A stretch of DNA of 64,000 nt, from NCBI GenBank assembly GCA_030054095.1, contig JASGCO010000001.1, positions 210,831-274,830 on the forward strand, given 5' to 3'. Source of the stretch: Sediminibacterium sp. (GTDB lineage Bacteria > Bacteroidota > Bacteroidia > B-17B0 > Aurantibacillaceae). The position numbers and the translations under genes were made by a program. Shown in pieces: positions 33,253-43,492 of the stretch; the stretch's first letter is position 1; every line of letters starts with the position of its first letter. The notes below the pieces were generated by a model. That model made no database searches. It saw only the letters and a program-made list of their open reading frames with translations, and had not been told where the DNA came from.

Positions 33253-35667
33253 ATGAAATACTTTTATTTGCTTGCTTTTGCATGCATGAGTGCGTACTAC
33301 AAATCGCAATCTATTCAACTGATTAACAAATCGGACAAACAACCGATTGCCAACGCGGTGGCCAGAGATAAAGAAAACAAAACTGCATTTTCTTCCGCAA
33401 GGGGGATTGTTCTTTTAGACGGATTAAACAAAACCGACACTATTAAATTATTTTGTACGGGATTTTCGCCAACCTTTATCTTGCCTTCCTTACTCTCTAC
33501 AGAAAAAACTGCGCTCTTTGAAATGGAACCTTATCCATTTACACTCAATGAAATTGTTTTTTCCGCTACACGGTCAGAAGAAAATAAAACCAATATTCCT
33601 AATCAGATCATTACCATTGACAAACGTCAGATTGAGTTTTCGAATCAGCAAAACAGTGCGGATTTGTTACAAAATACGGGACAGGTATTTGTTCAAAAAA
33701 GCCAGATGGGAGGCGGAAGCCCTGTACTGAGAGGCTTTGAAGCCAACCGTGTTATGTTGGTTGTAGATGGTGTTCGTATGAATAACGCGATTTACAGAGG
33801 TGGGCATTTGCAGGATGTCATTTCCTTAGATCCACTCATGCTGGACAGGGTTGAAGTTTTATTCGGACCTGGTGCTACCATGTATGGAAGTGACGCGCTT
33901 GGTGGCGTTATGCACTTCTACACAAAAATCCCAGTCTTCAGCGGTGACGATAAATTACTGGTAAAAACCAATGTCATGGGGCGGTACAGTACCGTTAATC
34001 GTGAAAAAACCGGTCATTTTGATCTAAATCTGGGATGGAAACGATTTGCTTCATTAACTAATATCACTTTTTCTTCATTTGATGACCTCAGAACCGGATC
34101 AACCCTACTTAACGGCTATAATCCAAAATGGTCCAAAGATTATTACGTAAAGCGATTTGGCGACCGAGACAGCATGGTAAAAAATCAAAATAACCGCATC
34201 CAAACCGGAAGTGCTTATCAACAAATAGATATTATGCAGCGATTTAACTACCAGTTATCCGAAAAACTGGTGCTGGGGTTTAATGGACAGTTAAGCACCA
34301 CCGGAAATGTGCCACGCTACGATCGCTTAACGGAATACTCAGGCACTACTTTAAAATTCGCAGAATGGGATTACGGGCCACAAAACAGAGCTTTGGCGGC
34401 GTTTCAATTAAAGAACAGCCAAACTTTAGGGTATATTGACCAAATGAGTATTACGGCCTCCTGGCAATCGGTTGACCAAACGCGAATCAGCAGGAATTTT
34501 AATAATCCGTTACGCAAAACCCAGGAAGAGAATGTAAAAGTATACGGATTAAATGCCGACTTTAAATCCGTTGTAAAAGAATTACATACCCTTCACTATG
34601 GTGCAGAAGTAAATTACAACACTGTAGCATCAAAAGCAACATATAAAAATATCGTTACTAATTCCGTAAGTCCGGCAGATACACGGTATCCTGACGGAGG
34701 AAGCAACATGCTACTGGCTTCGGTTTATATAAGCGATTACTATAAGGTGAATGATATTACTACCCTACATGTAGGCGTTCGCTTTAATCAAACCAGTCTC
34801 TCCTCTAAATTTAAAGACACTACTTTTTTTAAATTCCCTTATCGTGATCTGAAACAAAATAACACTGCTTTAAGTGGTCACATAGGCGTTAGTTTTGCTA
34901 AGGAAAACGAATACAAGGTCAACTTTATGGGCAGCAGTGGTTTCAGAGCACCTAATGTGGATGACATGACAAAACTGTTTGACTCTAAAGCCGGCTCGCA
35001 GGTACTTGTACCCAACCCGGACCTGAAACCTGAACACGCTTACAATCTGGAAATGAGTCTGAGTAAGTTATTTGAGAAAAAATTCCAGTTAGATGTTAGT
35101 GCCTGGGCCACAAGCCTGGAACAAGCCATTGTGGTACGTGAATTCAAATTTAACGGAGCCGACAGTATTGTTTACAATGGGATAAAAACCAAAGTAACCG
35201 CCATGCAAAATGCTGACAGAGCTATGATCCTTGGTGCCAGCATGGGTTTTATCGCTTCATTTAACAATCAACTTTCATTCAAAAACACCTTCACCTATAC
35301 TTACGGTCGTTATACCGATGCTAAAACCCAAACCGTGATTCCACTCGATCACATTCCTCCTGTATTTGGTCAAAGTAGCTTGATTTATAAAGGACGTGGC
35401 TTTGATGGCGAGTTTTTTGTACGCTATAACGGCAAGAAAAACCTCCGCGACTACAGTCCCAGCGGTGAAGACAATCTGCAATATGCCACAGCGGATGGGA
35501 TGCCGGCATGGTACACGTTTAATATCCGAACAGGGTTTAACCTTAGCAAATACCTGCGGGTTGGGTTAGCTTGCGAAAATATTTTTGATGTTCATTACCG
35601 GAATTTTGCCAGCGGTATAAGTGCTCCGGGTCGGAATGTAATTGTAAGCCTTAAATTCAGCTATTAA
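33253..35667 (+). CDS. TonB-dependent outer-membrane receptor (haem/haemoglobin receptor-like)
   Basis: 804 residues. Signal peptide to about 20, a carboxypeptidase-regulatory-like domain (about 20-100), then plug and 22-strand barrel. The plug segment 'GGGSPVLRGFEANRVMLVVDG' (shown as GGGSPVLRGFEANRV / LVVDGVRMNNAIYR) and 'VEVLFGPGATMYGSDALGG' is close to the haem/haemoglobin receptor group (HmuR type). The end 'NVIVSLKFSY' with terminal aromatic is normal for barrels. Energy from TonB-ExbBD; substrate haem, iron complex or corrinoid by family, not proved. A terminator follows. Confidence 0.9.
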   Translation: MKYFYLLAFACMSAYYKSQSIQLINKSDKQPIANAVARDKENKTAFSSARGIVLLDGLNKTDTIKLFCTGFSPTFILPSLLSTEKTALFEMEPYPFTLNEIVFSATRSEENKTNIPNQIITIDKRQIEFSNQQNSADLLQNTGQVFVQKSQMGGGSPVLRGFEANRVMLVVDGVRMNNAIYRGGHLQDVISLDPLMLDRVEVLFGPGATMYGSDALGGVMHFYTKIPVFSGDDKLLVKTNVMGRYSTVNREKTGHFDLNLGWKRFASLTNITFSSFDDLRTGSTLLNGYNPKWSKDYYVKRFGDRDSMVKNQNNRIQTGSAYQQIDIMQRFNYQLSEKLVLGFNGQLSTTGNVPRYDRLTEYSGTTLKFAEWDYGPQNRALAAFQLKNSQTLGYIDQMSITASWQSVDQTRISRNFNNPLRKTQEENVKVYGLNADFKSVVKELHTLHYGAEVNYNTVASKATYKNIVTNSVSPADTRYPDGGSNMLLASVYISDYYKVNDITTLHVGVRFNQTSLSSKFKDTTFFKFPYRDLKQNNTALSGHIGVSFAKENEYKVNFMGSSGFRAPNVDDMTKLFDSKAGSQVLVPNPDLKPEHAYNLEMSLSKLFEKKFQLDVSAWATSLEQAIVVREFKFNGADSIVYNGIKTKVTAMQNADRAMILGASMGFIASFNNQLSFKNTFTYTYGRYTDAKTQTVIPLDHIPPVFGQSSLIYKGRGFDGEFFVRYNGKKNLRDYSPSGEDNLQYATADGMPAWYTFNIRTGFNLSKYLRVGLACENIFDVHYRNFASGISAPGRNVIVSLKFSY

Positions 35668-35692
35668 TCTCCTTGCGTTAGTCGTTAAAAGT

Positions 35693-35727
35693 AAAGCCGG
35701 TAAAAACACCGGCTTTCTTAGTTTTTA
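35693..35727 (+). terminator. Terminator after the TonB receptor
   Basis: Perfect 9-bp stem AAAGCCGGT (35693-35701) / ACCGGCTTT (35708-35716) with an AAAAAC loop, followed by a T-rich stretch. Also lies in the convergent gap before the suf operon end. Confidence 0.85.
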
Positions 35728-35764
35728 TTACTTTATGTTTACAGACTTTTAAATTATTAACCCA

Positions 35765-36094
35765 TTACATAAACCCTAATTCCAACTGTGCCACTTCACT
35801 CATCATGTCTTTTTCCCAGGGCGGTTCAAAGGTTAATTTTAATTCCACAGATTGTATTCCCGGCAATAATTTACATTTATTTTCCACCTCTGCCGGTAAA
35901 CTTTCCGCCGCCGGGCAATTGGGTGAAGTAAGGGTCATTACAATCTTTAATTCATTGGCATCATTAAGATCCAGTTCGTAAATAAGTCCCAACTCCCATA
36001 CATCTACAGGAATCTCCGGATCAAAACATGTCTTTATTTCATCTATTACCCTTTGGGCCAATTCCGTGTTCGTTGCTTTAATAATAGCTGCCAT
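35765..36094 (-). CDS. SUF-associated DUF59/MIP18 family protein (SufT-like)
   Basis: 109 residues of DUF59 (MIP18/PaaD) type: 'VIDEIKTCFDPEIPVDVWELGLIYELDL' (as DPEIPVDVWELGLIYE) and 'TSPNCPAAESLP' with the reactive Cys. This family helps mature iron-sulfur proteins and is fused into SUF operons of many Bacteroidota and Firmicutes as SufT. It is the last gene, 18 nt after sufE. Cytoplasmic. Confidence 0.9.
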   Translation of the reverse strand: MAAIIKATNTELAQRVIDEIKTCFDPEIPVDVWELGLIYELDLNDANELKIVMTLTSPNCPAAESLPAEVENKCKLLPGIQSVELKLTFEPPWEKDMMSEVAQLELGFM

Positions 36095-36112
36095 ATCCCT
36101 TTAATCCACTTA

Positions 36113-36532
36113 TTATTTTGATAAATGCTGAAGCGCCTCTTGTTTCATCCGGTTAATCATGCTTACCAATCCATTAGCACGGGTTGGCGAAAGATGCTCT
36201 TTGAGGCCAATCTGGTCTATAAACTCCAACCGCGCATTAACAATCGCTACTGGTTCCTGATGACTAAGAACACGTACCAATAACGCTACCATTCCTTTGG
36301 TAATAATGGCATCGCTATCCGCCGTAAAAATCATCTTCCCTTCTTTAAAATCCGAATGCATCCATACCCTACTCTGGCAACCCTTTATCAGATTGACATC
36401 CGTTTTATAGCCCGGTTCAATTAAAGGTAACGACTTCCCCAGATCTATCAGGTGTTCATACTTCTGTTCCCAGTCGTCGCCAAACAATTCAAATTCACTA
36501 ATAATTTCCTCTTCTATTTCCCTGATTTGCAT
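36113..36532 (-). CDS. sufE: SufE family sulfur acceptor
   Basis: 139 residues. Catalytic Cys52 in 'IKGCQSRVW' is the SufE hallmark and accepts persulfide sulfur from SufS; the rest has the SufE/IscU-like fold, with 'SDAIITKGMVALLVRVLSHQ' and 'LSPTRANGLVSMINRM'. Placed 2 nt after the sufS stop. Full length for the family. Confidence 0.95.
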   Translation of the reverse strand: MQIREIEEEIISEFELFGDDWEQKYEHLIDLGKSLPLIEPGYKTDVNLIKGCQSRVWMHSDFKEGKMIFTADSDAIITKGMVALLVRVLSHQEPVAIVNARLEFIDQIGLKEHLSPTRANGLVSMINRMKQEALQHLSK

Positions 36533-36534
36533 AA

Positions 36535-37782
36535 TTATGACACTAGCGTTATTACTCTTTTCAGTTTCTCAATAAAGTACTCTACCTCTTCAAGCGTATT
36601 GTAAATAGCAAATGACGCACGTACAGTCCCCTGTACACCCAACAACTGCATAAGCGGCTGAGTACAGTGATGACCTGTTCGCACCGCAATACCGTATTTA
36701 TCAAGTAATGTACCCACATCAAACGGATGCGCTCCTTTTACATTAAACGAGATAACCCCTGCTTTATGCTCACTCTGTCCATACACTTCCACCTCCGGCA
36801 ATTCCAGAAGTCTGGTTTGCGCATAACGCACCAATTCTGATTCATGCTTATAAATAGCGCTCATGTCTATACTGTTCATATAATCAATTGCTGCTGCAAA
36901 TCCAACAGCGCCCGAGATATGAGGGGTACCCGGTTCAAATCGCAAGGCACCTTCCGCATACTCCGTATGCTCAAACGTTACTGTTTTAATAGTTCCGCCT
37001 CCCGTTTTAAAAAGTGGCAATTCCGTTAACCACTTCTCTTTCATGTACAACAAACCTATACCAGTAGGGCCATACATTTTATGAGCACTGCACACAAAAA
37101 AATCCGGATCCAGTTCAGGAAGATTGACCGGCATGTGCGGCGAGGACTGCGCCCCATCTACTACCGTAATAACATTATACTGTTGGGCGATTTTAAACAA
37201 AGCCTGAAGATCTGTTATTAACCCTAAAGTATTGCTAACATGGGCAACTGCCAGTACTTTTGTGCGATCAGTAAACAAAGTCATCGCCGCCGCTATATCT
37301 AAACTCTGATCTGATTTCAGAGGGATCACTTTCAGTTTTAATCCCCTTTCCTGTGCGTGCAATTGCCAGGGTAAGATATTCGAATGGTGCTCGTAGGCTG
37401 TTAAAATAATTTCATCACCTGACCTCAGAATTGCTTTGGATAACCCTCCGGCAATTAGATTTATACCCTCTGTGGTGCCCGAAGTAAAAACACATTGTTG
37501 TGGGTTGGCGACATTAAAATGAGCGGCCACCGTGTTTCGGGCTGTCTCATATAATTCTGTTGCCTCACGGCTGAGTGTATGTACCCCCCTGTGAATATTC
37601 GCATTCGACTGGTAGTAGTAGTTCTCAATCGCCTGAATAACCTGAAGGGGCTTTTGAACGGTGGCACCATTATCAAAATACACCAGTGATTGCCCGTTGA
37701 TCACTTTTTTAAATATGGGAAAATCATTCCGTATCCGTTGAATAGCCGGTCCATCTAATGTATTGCCTTTCCCCTTTTCCAT
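36535..37782 (-). CDS. sufS: Cysteine desulfurase
   Basis: 415 residues. PLP lysine K235 in 'CSAHKMYGPTGIG' and catalytic Cys373 in 'TGHHCTQPLM' (usually HHCAQP) identify a group II desulfurase. It strips sulfur from L-cysteine, passing it to SufE as persulfide. Two-nt spacing to sufD before it and 2 nt to sufE after it show one operon. No unusual features beyond the A-to-T change beside the Cys. Confidence 0.96.
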   Translation of the reverse strand: MEKGKGNTLDGPAIQRIRNDFPIFKKVINGQSLVYFDNGATVQKPLQVIQAIENYYYQSNANIHRGVHTLSREATELYETARNTVAAHFNVANPQQCVFTSGTTEGINLIAGGLSKAILRSGDEIILTAYEHHSNILPWQLHAQERGLKLKVIPLKSDQSLDIAAAMTLFTDRTKVLAVAHVSNTLGLITDLQALFKIAQQYNVITVVDGAQSSPHMPVNLPELDPDFFVCSAHKMYGPTGIGLLYMKEKWLTELPLFKTGGGTIKTVTFEHTEYAEGALRFEPGTPHISGAVGFAAAIDYMNSIDMSAIYKHESELVRYAQTRLLELPEVEVYGQSEHKAGVISFNVKGAHPFDVGTLLDKYGIAVRTGHHCTQPLMQLLGVQGTVRASFAIYNTLEEVEYFIEKLKRVITLVS

Positions 37783-37783
37783 A

Positions 37784-39061
37784 TTAAACTGCTAAATAAT
37801 TCAACCGTTGCTCTACCAATTGCTTTACACTGTCCACTTCCAGTTTATCCGTTACCTCTCCTGAAAAAGCCTGTAATAATAAACGCGCTGCGCTTTCTTT
37901 TCCAATTCCTCTGGCATTTAAGTAAAACATTGCCTGTTCATCTATTTTACCGGTAGAGGTGCCATGCGAACATTTCACATCATCAGCATATATTTCTAAC
38001 TGAGGCTTGGTATTTATGGTAGCCTCATCGCTTAACAAAATATTCTTACTACTCTGATACGCATTGGTTTTCTGGGCATCCTTACGTACAAATATTTTAC
38101 CATTAAATACACCTGTACTCTTTCCGTCAATAATTCCCTTATACAACTCATTACTTTCGCAATGCGGCACTTTATGATCCATCAGCGTGTGATTATCTAC
38201 TAACTGATTACCATTGATTTTAAACAAGCCGTACAAGTGCGCCTGACTATTAGAACCGCTTAACACAACATTATGATTATTACGTACCACCTGACCACTT
38301 AGGGTTACCGTTGTGTTATCGTAATACGCGTCTCTTAACAATTCAACCTGATTTGTATTTACCGAATAGCCAGCCGTTCCCTCATCCTGCAAAGTATATA
38401 CTGTTAAGCGGGCGTTATTCCCAATTTGTTTTTCACTTAGGAAATTACTGAACACCTTACAGTTTTTAATATTCACAAAATGTTCAATTACCGTAGCGGT
38501 GGCGCTATCTTCTACATGAATAAAGTTACGGGCGTGTGTCATTGCCGGATTTTCACTATCTGATACATACAAAATGTGAACCGGAATCATTAACTCCGTA
38601 TTACGCTCTACGGTCATAAAAAAACCTTGACCTGAAAAAGCGGTATTTAATGCCACAAAAGCATCATTTTTCGGATTTGCCTGTTGCGTTAACAAGGTCT
38701 TTTCCTTTTCTGATAAATTTGTAAATGAGGAAATATGAAGTCCTCTCAAAACGGTTTTATCACTCAAATCTTCGCGGAATACGCCGTTAACCATTACCAA
38801 GGTGATGGTGTCTTCCAGTCTTAAAGCATTAATATCAGCACCTGTTTCTGCCGGCGCGCTCAAACTTTTAAACTCGCGTTTTAAAACCGCATCCAGATTA
38901 CAGTACTTATAATCCTCGTGCTTATTAGTTGGTATCCCATAAGTTTCAAGATATCGCAAACTATCCGCCAGAGCAGCATCACTTATAAAATTCACTTTGC
39001 CTGCAAAGCCACTCAAACTATCCATCACCTGCTGAGCCGTATTTGTTTTTTCTGCCAACAT
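37784..39061 (-). CDS. sufD: Fe-S cluster assembly scaffold component SufD
   Basis: 425 residues of the SufBD beta-helix fold. Typical segments: 'YGIPTNKHEDYKYCNL' at the N-terminus, 'VLSGSNSQAHLYGLF', 'DHKVPHCESNELYKGI', 'RKDAQKTNAYQSSKNILLS' (short parts) and 'VKCSHGTSTGKIDEQAMFYL' (as CSHGTSTGKID) with the conserved Cys-Ser-His. Together with SufB and SufC it forms the scaffold that builds and hands over [Fe-S] clusters. Lies 16 nt after sufC. Confidence 0.95.
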   Translation of the reverse strand: MLAEKTNTAQQVMDSLSGFAGKVNFISDAALADSLRYLETYGIPTNKHEDYKYCNLDAVLKREFKSLSAPAETGADINALRLEDTITLVMVNGVFREDLSDKTVLRGLHISSFTNLSEKEKTLLTQQANPKNDAFVALNTAFSGQGFFMTVERNTELMIPVHILYVSDSENPAMTHARNFIHVEDSATATVIEHFVNIKNCKVFSNFLSEKQIGNNARLTVYTLQDEGTAGYSVNTNQVELLRDAYYDNTTVTLSGQVVRNNHNVVLSGSNSQAHLYGLFKINGNQLVDNHTLMDHKVPHCESNELYKGIIDGKSTGVFNGKIFVRKDAQKTNAYQSSKNILLSDEATINTKPQLEIYADDVKCSHGTSTGKIDEQAMFYLNARGIGKESAARLLLQAFSGEVTDKLEVDSVKQLVEQRLNYLAV

Positions 39062-39077
39062 AACTTAATGTGTTCTG

Positions 39078-39830
39078 TTAATGTTCAAATTCCTTTTTAA
39101 TCTCGTCATACCCTTTAGCTTCCAGTTCCAGCGCTAACTCTTTTGTACCACTCTTTACAATACGTCCGTTATAAAGAATATGTACAAAATCGGGAACAAT
39201 ATGATCAAGTAATCGTTGATAATGTGTAATAACGATACAGGCATTATCTTTTGTTTTAAGCGTGTTTACGCCATTAGCCACTATACGCAGGGCATCAATA
39301 TCCAAACCGGAATCCGTTTCATCCAGAATAGCCAGACTGGGTTGCAGCATCGCCATTTGGAATATTTCGTTCCGTTTTTTCTCCCCGCCGCTAAATCCTT
39401 CATTTACGCTACGATTGGCCAGCTTACCATCCAACTCTACTAATTTCTGTTTTTCTTTTACAAGGGTCAGAAACGCTTTAGCGTCTATCGGTTCCATTCC
39501 CTGGTAGGCTCTTTTTTCGTTTAGAGCGGTTTTAAGAAAATTAATATTACTTACGCCCGGAATCTCCACCGGATACTGAAACGCCAGAAACAACCCTTCC
39601 CGCGCCCTATCCTCGGGTTCCATTTCCAGAAGATCTTTACCATTAAATACTACTTCTCCTTCCGTTACCTCATAATCATCCTTACCGGCCAGCACACTCG
39701 ACAAAGTGGACTTTCCTGAACCGTTTGGTCCCATAATAGCGTGTATTTCTCCCGCCTTCACCTCCAGATTAATCCCTTTAAGGATTTCTTTTCCATCAAC
39801 CGATGCGTGTAAGTTTTTAATACTGATCAT
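39078..39830 (-). CDS. sufC: Fe-S cluster assembly ATPase SufC
   Basis: 250 residues. ABC ATPase with Walker A 'GPNGSGKST', signature 'FSGGEKKRNEI', Walker B 'LAILDETDSGLDIDAL' and the SufC-specific 'LAFQYPVEIPGV'. It powers conformational change in the SufBCD scaffold and does not transport. It starts 6 nt after a membrane GT-C gene rather than directly after sufB. Confidence 0.97.
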   Translation of the reverse strand: MISIKNLHASVDGKEILKGINLEVKAGEIHAIMGPNGSGKSTLSSVLAGKDDYEVTEGEVVFNGKDLLEMEPEDRAREGLFLAFQYPVEIPGVSNINFLKTALNEKRAYQGMEPIDAKAFLTLVKEKQKLVELDGKLANRSVNEGFSGGEKKRNEIFQMAMLQPSLAILDETDSGLDIDALRIVANGVNTLKTKDNACIVITHYQRLLDHIVPDFVHILYNGRIVKSGTKELALELEAKGYDEIKKEFEH

Positions 39831-39836
39831 ATTCTT

Positions 39837-41594
39837 TTAGTTTATACTGTAATTATAATTGTAAAGTTTATATCCGAACCGTTTAATACGAAATGCCTGT
39901 TTCGCCTTATTCCAAATGTACATTACGCATCTATCTGATGGTTTAAAATCACCCCCAACATTAATCGCGTACAACCATTCACGGTTTTTAAGGCTTTTCT
40001 CAGAAGACGGTACCCCGTTTAATTTAACCGCACTATACAAATAAGGCTTTCCGGGGTCTGTAGCGTGTTCAAACTGTAATACCAACTGTGCGTCGCTACT
40101 ACTGTTTATAGTGTCTTCTTCGCGCTCCAGGCGAATTTTAAAATGCAGACGGCTACTTTTTACGCCCAAACTATCTAAACGCAGTTCCATCCCAAATTCC
40201 TTTCCTGTATAATCAAACGCCTCTTGTCCCTGCATTTTTTTCTCCATAAATGGCTTCGGATGCTGCTTGGCATAAGGGGTTAAATCATTGGCGCCACCAA
40301 GACATCCCTGATATTGCTTTCCTGTTTTAAAGAAAATATAACGCCACTGTTCAAATGTCATTCCCGCCCGTAGAAGGATTCCCCGGTTATTCTGATAACA
40401 ATATACCAGATTTAATACTACCAAAGCACTTACCAAAACCGCACTCAATATAGTAAAGAGCTTTGTTTGTAACACAAGCTCTGTTAAACGTGCCCCAATA
40501 ACAGCCAGAAAAGCGTAATAATCTACCATTACCCGTATTCCCAATCCATCGAAATACGTATAAGCCCAATACGATGCAAAAAAATAAATCAGTCCTGCTA
40601 AAAAAAGTAAAGCTGCCCAAAAAGCAAAACGGTTTTGCTTGTACCATAACAAAATCCCCGCTATAAAAACCAAACAGAGTGGCGTATAAATAAAAAAACC
40701 ATTATCGAAACCAAACAATAATTTAAGCACCTGAGGATTAAACCAATAAAACCCATCTGCCTTGTAAGTATGATGAAAAAAATGTCCGCTTTGGTAAAAC
40801 CAAACCAGATTTTGAATAAAGACAATAGTCATCGCTGCCAAAACAGAAATATAAAAGCCCGGCAAGCGTACCATCCATTTAAAAAAAGAAGATACTTCGC
40901 TTATTGCATTAAACCATATTCCCGCAGCAAATACTACCAGAATATTATTCGGTCGAAGCAACGTAATCAGACCCAATACTAAAATAGCCCTGAACAAATC
41001 CGGTTTAGAACAAAGTTGAACAGCACGCCTGCTAAAAAACAGAAACAAACTGATAAGACTGAACGAATACACATGTGACATGGCCGGCTCAAAAACTGTA
41101 TAATTAAACAGATTCGTGCCAAATACTAATAAAATTCCGGTGACCGCTACTGTTTTAGCTTTAAACCCAAGTTCCGTTAACAGCCGTAAAAGGTAATGTA
41201 ATCCGGTTAACAGATACGTCAAAGCCGCCAATGCCACTGTAATTTGAAAAGGAAAACTAACTCCGTTAAGTTCCGCTCCGGTAATTATGGCCAACATCCA
41301 GCCGACAAGAAAAAAAGGCAACAGTAAAACCGACTCACCGATAGTATGAACATTAATAGTACCATCTACCGTTTTTAAAAGGTACCAGGCATCGCCGTTC
41401 TGAGAATTCAGATTGTGGTCCACAAAAACAGAAATCAGGTAAGAATAGTAATCCCTTGCATCTCCCACAATAAAATTTACCGGCGTGTAATGGTTATTTC
41501 TCCATACCAGCACAAGTGAAGCTACGGCAAGCAGAAACCCTGTCACTAAAAGAACAACCCTGTTTTGATAATATGTATGTGGTATGCTTAACAC
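39837..41594 (-). CDS. GT-C-like multi-pass membrane protein inside the suf operon
   Basis: 585 residues with about 11-12 membrane segments and a C-terminal soluble domain (about 460-585). The first external loop has an acidic cluster 'FIVGDARDYYSYL' after the first membrane segment, the place of the catalytic acid in GT-C (ArnT/PMT-like) glycosyltransferases that use polyprenyl-phosphate sugars. It is 2 nt after sufB and 6 nt before sufC, so it is embedded in the iron-sulfur operon. It resembles a second protein in this window (46364-48226). The sugar and acceptor are unknown and GT-C is an inference. Confidence 0.75.
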   Translation of the reverse strand: MLSIPHTYYQNRVVLLVTGFLLAVASLVLVWRNNHYTPVNFIVGDARDYYSYLISVFVDHNLNSQNGDAWYLLKTVDGTINVHTIGESVLLLPFFLVGWMLAIITGAELNGVSFPFQITVALAALTYLLTGLHYLLRLLTELGFKAKTVAVTGILLVFGTNLFNYTVFEPAMSHVYSFSLISLFLFFSRRAVQLCSKPDLFRAILVLGLITLLRPNNILVVFAAGIWFNAISEVSSFFKWMVRLPGFYISVLAAMTIVFIQNLVWFYQSGHFFHHTYKADGFYWFNPQVLKLLFGFDNGFFIYTPLCLVFIAGILLWYKQNRFAFWAALLFLAGLIYFFASYWAYTYFDGLGIRVMVDYYAFLAVIGARLTELVLQTKLFTILSAVLVSALVVLNLVYCYQNNRGILLRAGMTFEQWRYIFFKTGKQYQGCLGGANDLTPYAKQHPKPFMEKKMQGQEAFDYTGKEFGMELRLDSLGVKSSRLHFKIRLEREEDTINSSSDAQLVLQFEHATDPGKPYLYSAVKLNGVPSSEKSLKNREWLYAINVGGDFKPSDRCVMYIWNKAKQAFRIKRFGYKLYNYNYSIN

Positions 41595-41596
41595 CC

Positions 41597-43051
41597 TTAA
41601 CCTACGCTACCTTCGAGACTAATTGCCAATAATTTCTGAGCCTCAACTGCAAACTCCATCGGTAATTTGTTTAACACTTCCTTACAGTATCCATTTACAA
41701 TTAAACCTATGGCTTTTTCTGTATCTATTCCCCTTTGTTTACAATAAAACAACTGATCTTCCCCTATTTTACTGGTTGTGGCTTCGTGTTCTACCACCGC
41801 GCTTTTATCTTTTATTTCGATATAAGGAAACGTATGCGCGCCACTGGTATCTGACATCAGTAAACTGTCGCATTGCGAAAAATTACGCGCATTGGTAGCA
41901 CCTTTACGCACCTGCACCAGTCCTCTGTAACTGTTATTACTATACCCTGCCGAAATCCCTTTGGAGATAATGGTGGAACGCGTATTTTTCCCAATATGAA
42001 TCATTTTGGTACCGGTATCCGCTTCCTGTTTATTGTTGGTTACCGCTACCGAATAAAATTCGCCCACCGAATTATCCCCTTTCAGAATAACAGAGGGATA
42101 TTTCCATGTAATAGCAGATCCCGTTTCTACCTGCGTCCAGCTGATCTTCGAATTTTCTTCCAGACAAATACCACGCTTGGTCACAAAATTGTAAATACCG
42201 CCTTTACCATCTTTATCACCGGGATACCAGTTCTGAACGGTACTGTACTTTACTTCCGCGTTTTTATGCGCTATAATTTCCACCACCGCGGCGTGTAATT
42301 GGTTCTCGTCGCGTTGCGGGGCGGTACAACCTTCCAGATAAGACACATAACTTCCTTCATCGGCAACAATCAGCGTACGTTCAAACTGACCGGTTCCGCT
42401 GGCGTTGATCCTGAAATATGTGGACAATTCCATCGGGCAACGCACGCCTTTAGGGATATAACAAAACGAACCATCGCTGAACACCGCGCTGTTTAATGCC
42501 GCAAAATAATTATCCGTAGCTGGCACTACCATGGCCATATATTTTTTTATCAACTCAGGGTGTTCTTGAACCGCTTCACTGAACGAACAAAAAATAATTC
42601 CTTTTTCGGCTAATGTTTCACGAAATGTTGTTTTAACCGACACGCTGTCAAAAACCGCGTCCACCGCTATGTTCGAACTTACACCCGTTAAACGCTTTTG
42701 CTCCTCCAGCGAAATCCCCAATTTTTCAAAGGTTTTCAGCAACTCCGGATCCACCTCGTCCAAACTATTTAGTGTCGGTTTCACTTTTGGCGCCGAATAA
42801 TATGAAATGGACTGATAATCAATTTTAGGGTAAGGCAAATGCGCCCAATGGTTAGGCTCCGGCATATTTTGCCAGGCCCTGAACGCCTTTAAACGAAACT
42901 CCAGCAACCATTCCGGCTCCTGTTTCTTTTTACTCAAAGCCCTCACCACATCTTCAGTAAGTCCCGGCGCAAAAGTATCCGTATCTATATCAGTGGTAAA
43001 TCCCCACTCATAATCTTTCTTTAAATGCTGCTCTAATAGTTCGTTACTCAT
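41597..43051 (-). CDS. sufB: Fe-S cluster assembly scaffold protein SufB
   Basis: 484 residues, full length. '[18 protein letters not shown]' begins the N-terminus; '[21 protein letters not shown]' (as [15 protein letters not shown]), '[10 protein letters not shown]', '[12 protein letters not shown]', 'THIGKNTRS'-like '[17 protein letters not shown]' and '[16 protein letters not shown]' are all diagnostic. The core scaffold on which the cluster is made. 53 nt after sufA. Confidence 0.97.
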   Translation of the reverse strand: MSNELLEQHLKKDYEWGFTTDIDTDTFAPGLTEDVVRALSKKKQEPEWLLEFRLKAFRAWQNMPEPNHWAHLPYPKIDYQSISYYSAPKVKPTLNSLDEVDPELLKTFEKLGISLEEQKRLTGVSSNIAVDAVFDSVSVKTTFRETLAEKGIIFCSFSEAVQEHPELIKKYMAMVVPATDNYFAALNSAVFSDGSFCYIPKGVRCPMELSTYFRINASGTGQFERTLIVADEGSYVSYLEGCTAPQRDENQLHAAVVEIIAHKNAEVKYSTVQNWYPGDKDGKGGIYNFVTKRGICLEENSKISWTQVETGSAITWKYPSVILKGDNSVGEFYSVAVTNNKQEADTGTKMIHIGKNTRSTIISKGISAGYSNNSYRGLVQVRKGATNARNFSQCDSLLMSDTSGAHTFPYIEIKDKSAVVEHEATTSKIGEDQLFYCKQRGIDTEKAIGLIVNGYCKEVLNKLPMEFAVEAQKLLAISLEGSVG

Positions 43052-43104
43052 ATCTATTTCATTATTAGCCCCTACTGCTTACATTAGTCCAATACAACTA
43101 AGCA

Positions 43105-43431
43105 TTATACACTAAAACTTTCCCCACAACCGCAGGTACGGGAAGCATTCGGATTATTAAACACAAAACCTTTGCCATTTAAACCACCGGTATATTCCAG
43201 TTCGGTTCCCACCAGATACAAAAAACTCTTGCGATCCACTACAATTTTAATCCCCTTGTCTTCAAATTGCTGATCCCCCTCTTTCAGTTCTGTATCAAAT
43301 TCCAGTTTATACGACAAACCACTGCAACCACCGCCTTCTACTCCTACACGGATAAAAGCATGTTCCGGGCGATTTTCAGCCTTCATCAATTCCATAGCAT
43401 GATTTCGGGCATTTTCACTTACTGTTATCAT
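43105..43431 (-). CDS. sufA: HesB/IscA-type Fe-S carrier SufA
   Basis: 108 residues. Three conserved cysteines in 'EGGGCSGLSY' and 'SRTCGCGESF' hold the transferred cluster in A-type carriers. It starts the operon and is preceded by a strong Bacteroidota promoter with a palindrome at the transcription start (43470-43523). The A-type carrier passes clusters from SufBCD to client enzymes. Confidence 0.95.
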   Translation of the reverse strand: MITVSENARNHAMELMKAENRPEHAFIRVGVEGGGCSGLSYKLEFDTELKEGDQQFEDKGIKIVVDRKSFLYLVGTELEYTGGLNGKGFVFNNPNASRTCGCGESFSV

Positions 43432-43469
43432 AAAATATTGATTTTAAGATAATTAAAAATTATTCTTAT

Positions 43470-43484
43470 TTAGATTAAATCTAA
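43470..43484. promoter_or_regulatory. Palindromic operator at the suf transcription start
   Basis: TTAGATT-A-AATCTAA is a perfect 7-1-7 inverted repeat placed just downstream of the suf -7 box, where a repressor would block initiation. It is similar in style to DtxR- or Fur-like metal-responsive operators; the regulator is not in the window. Confidence 0.55.
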
Positions 43485-43492
43485 TTTCACTG

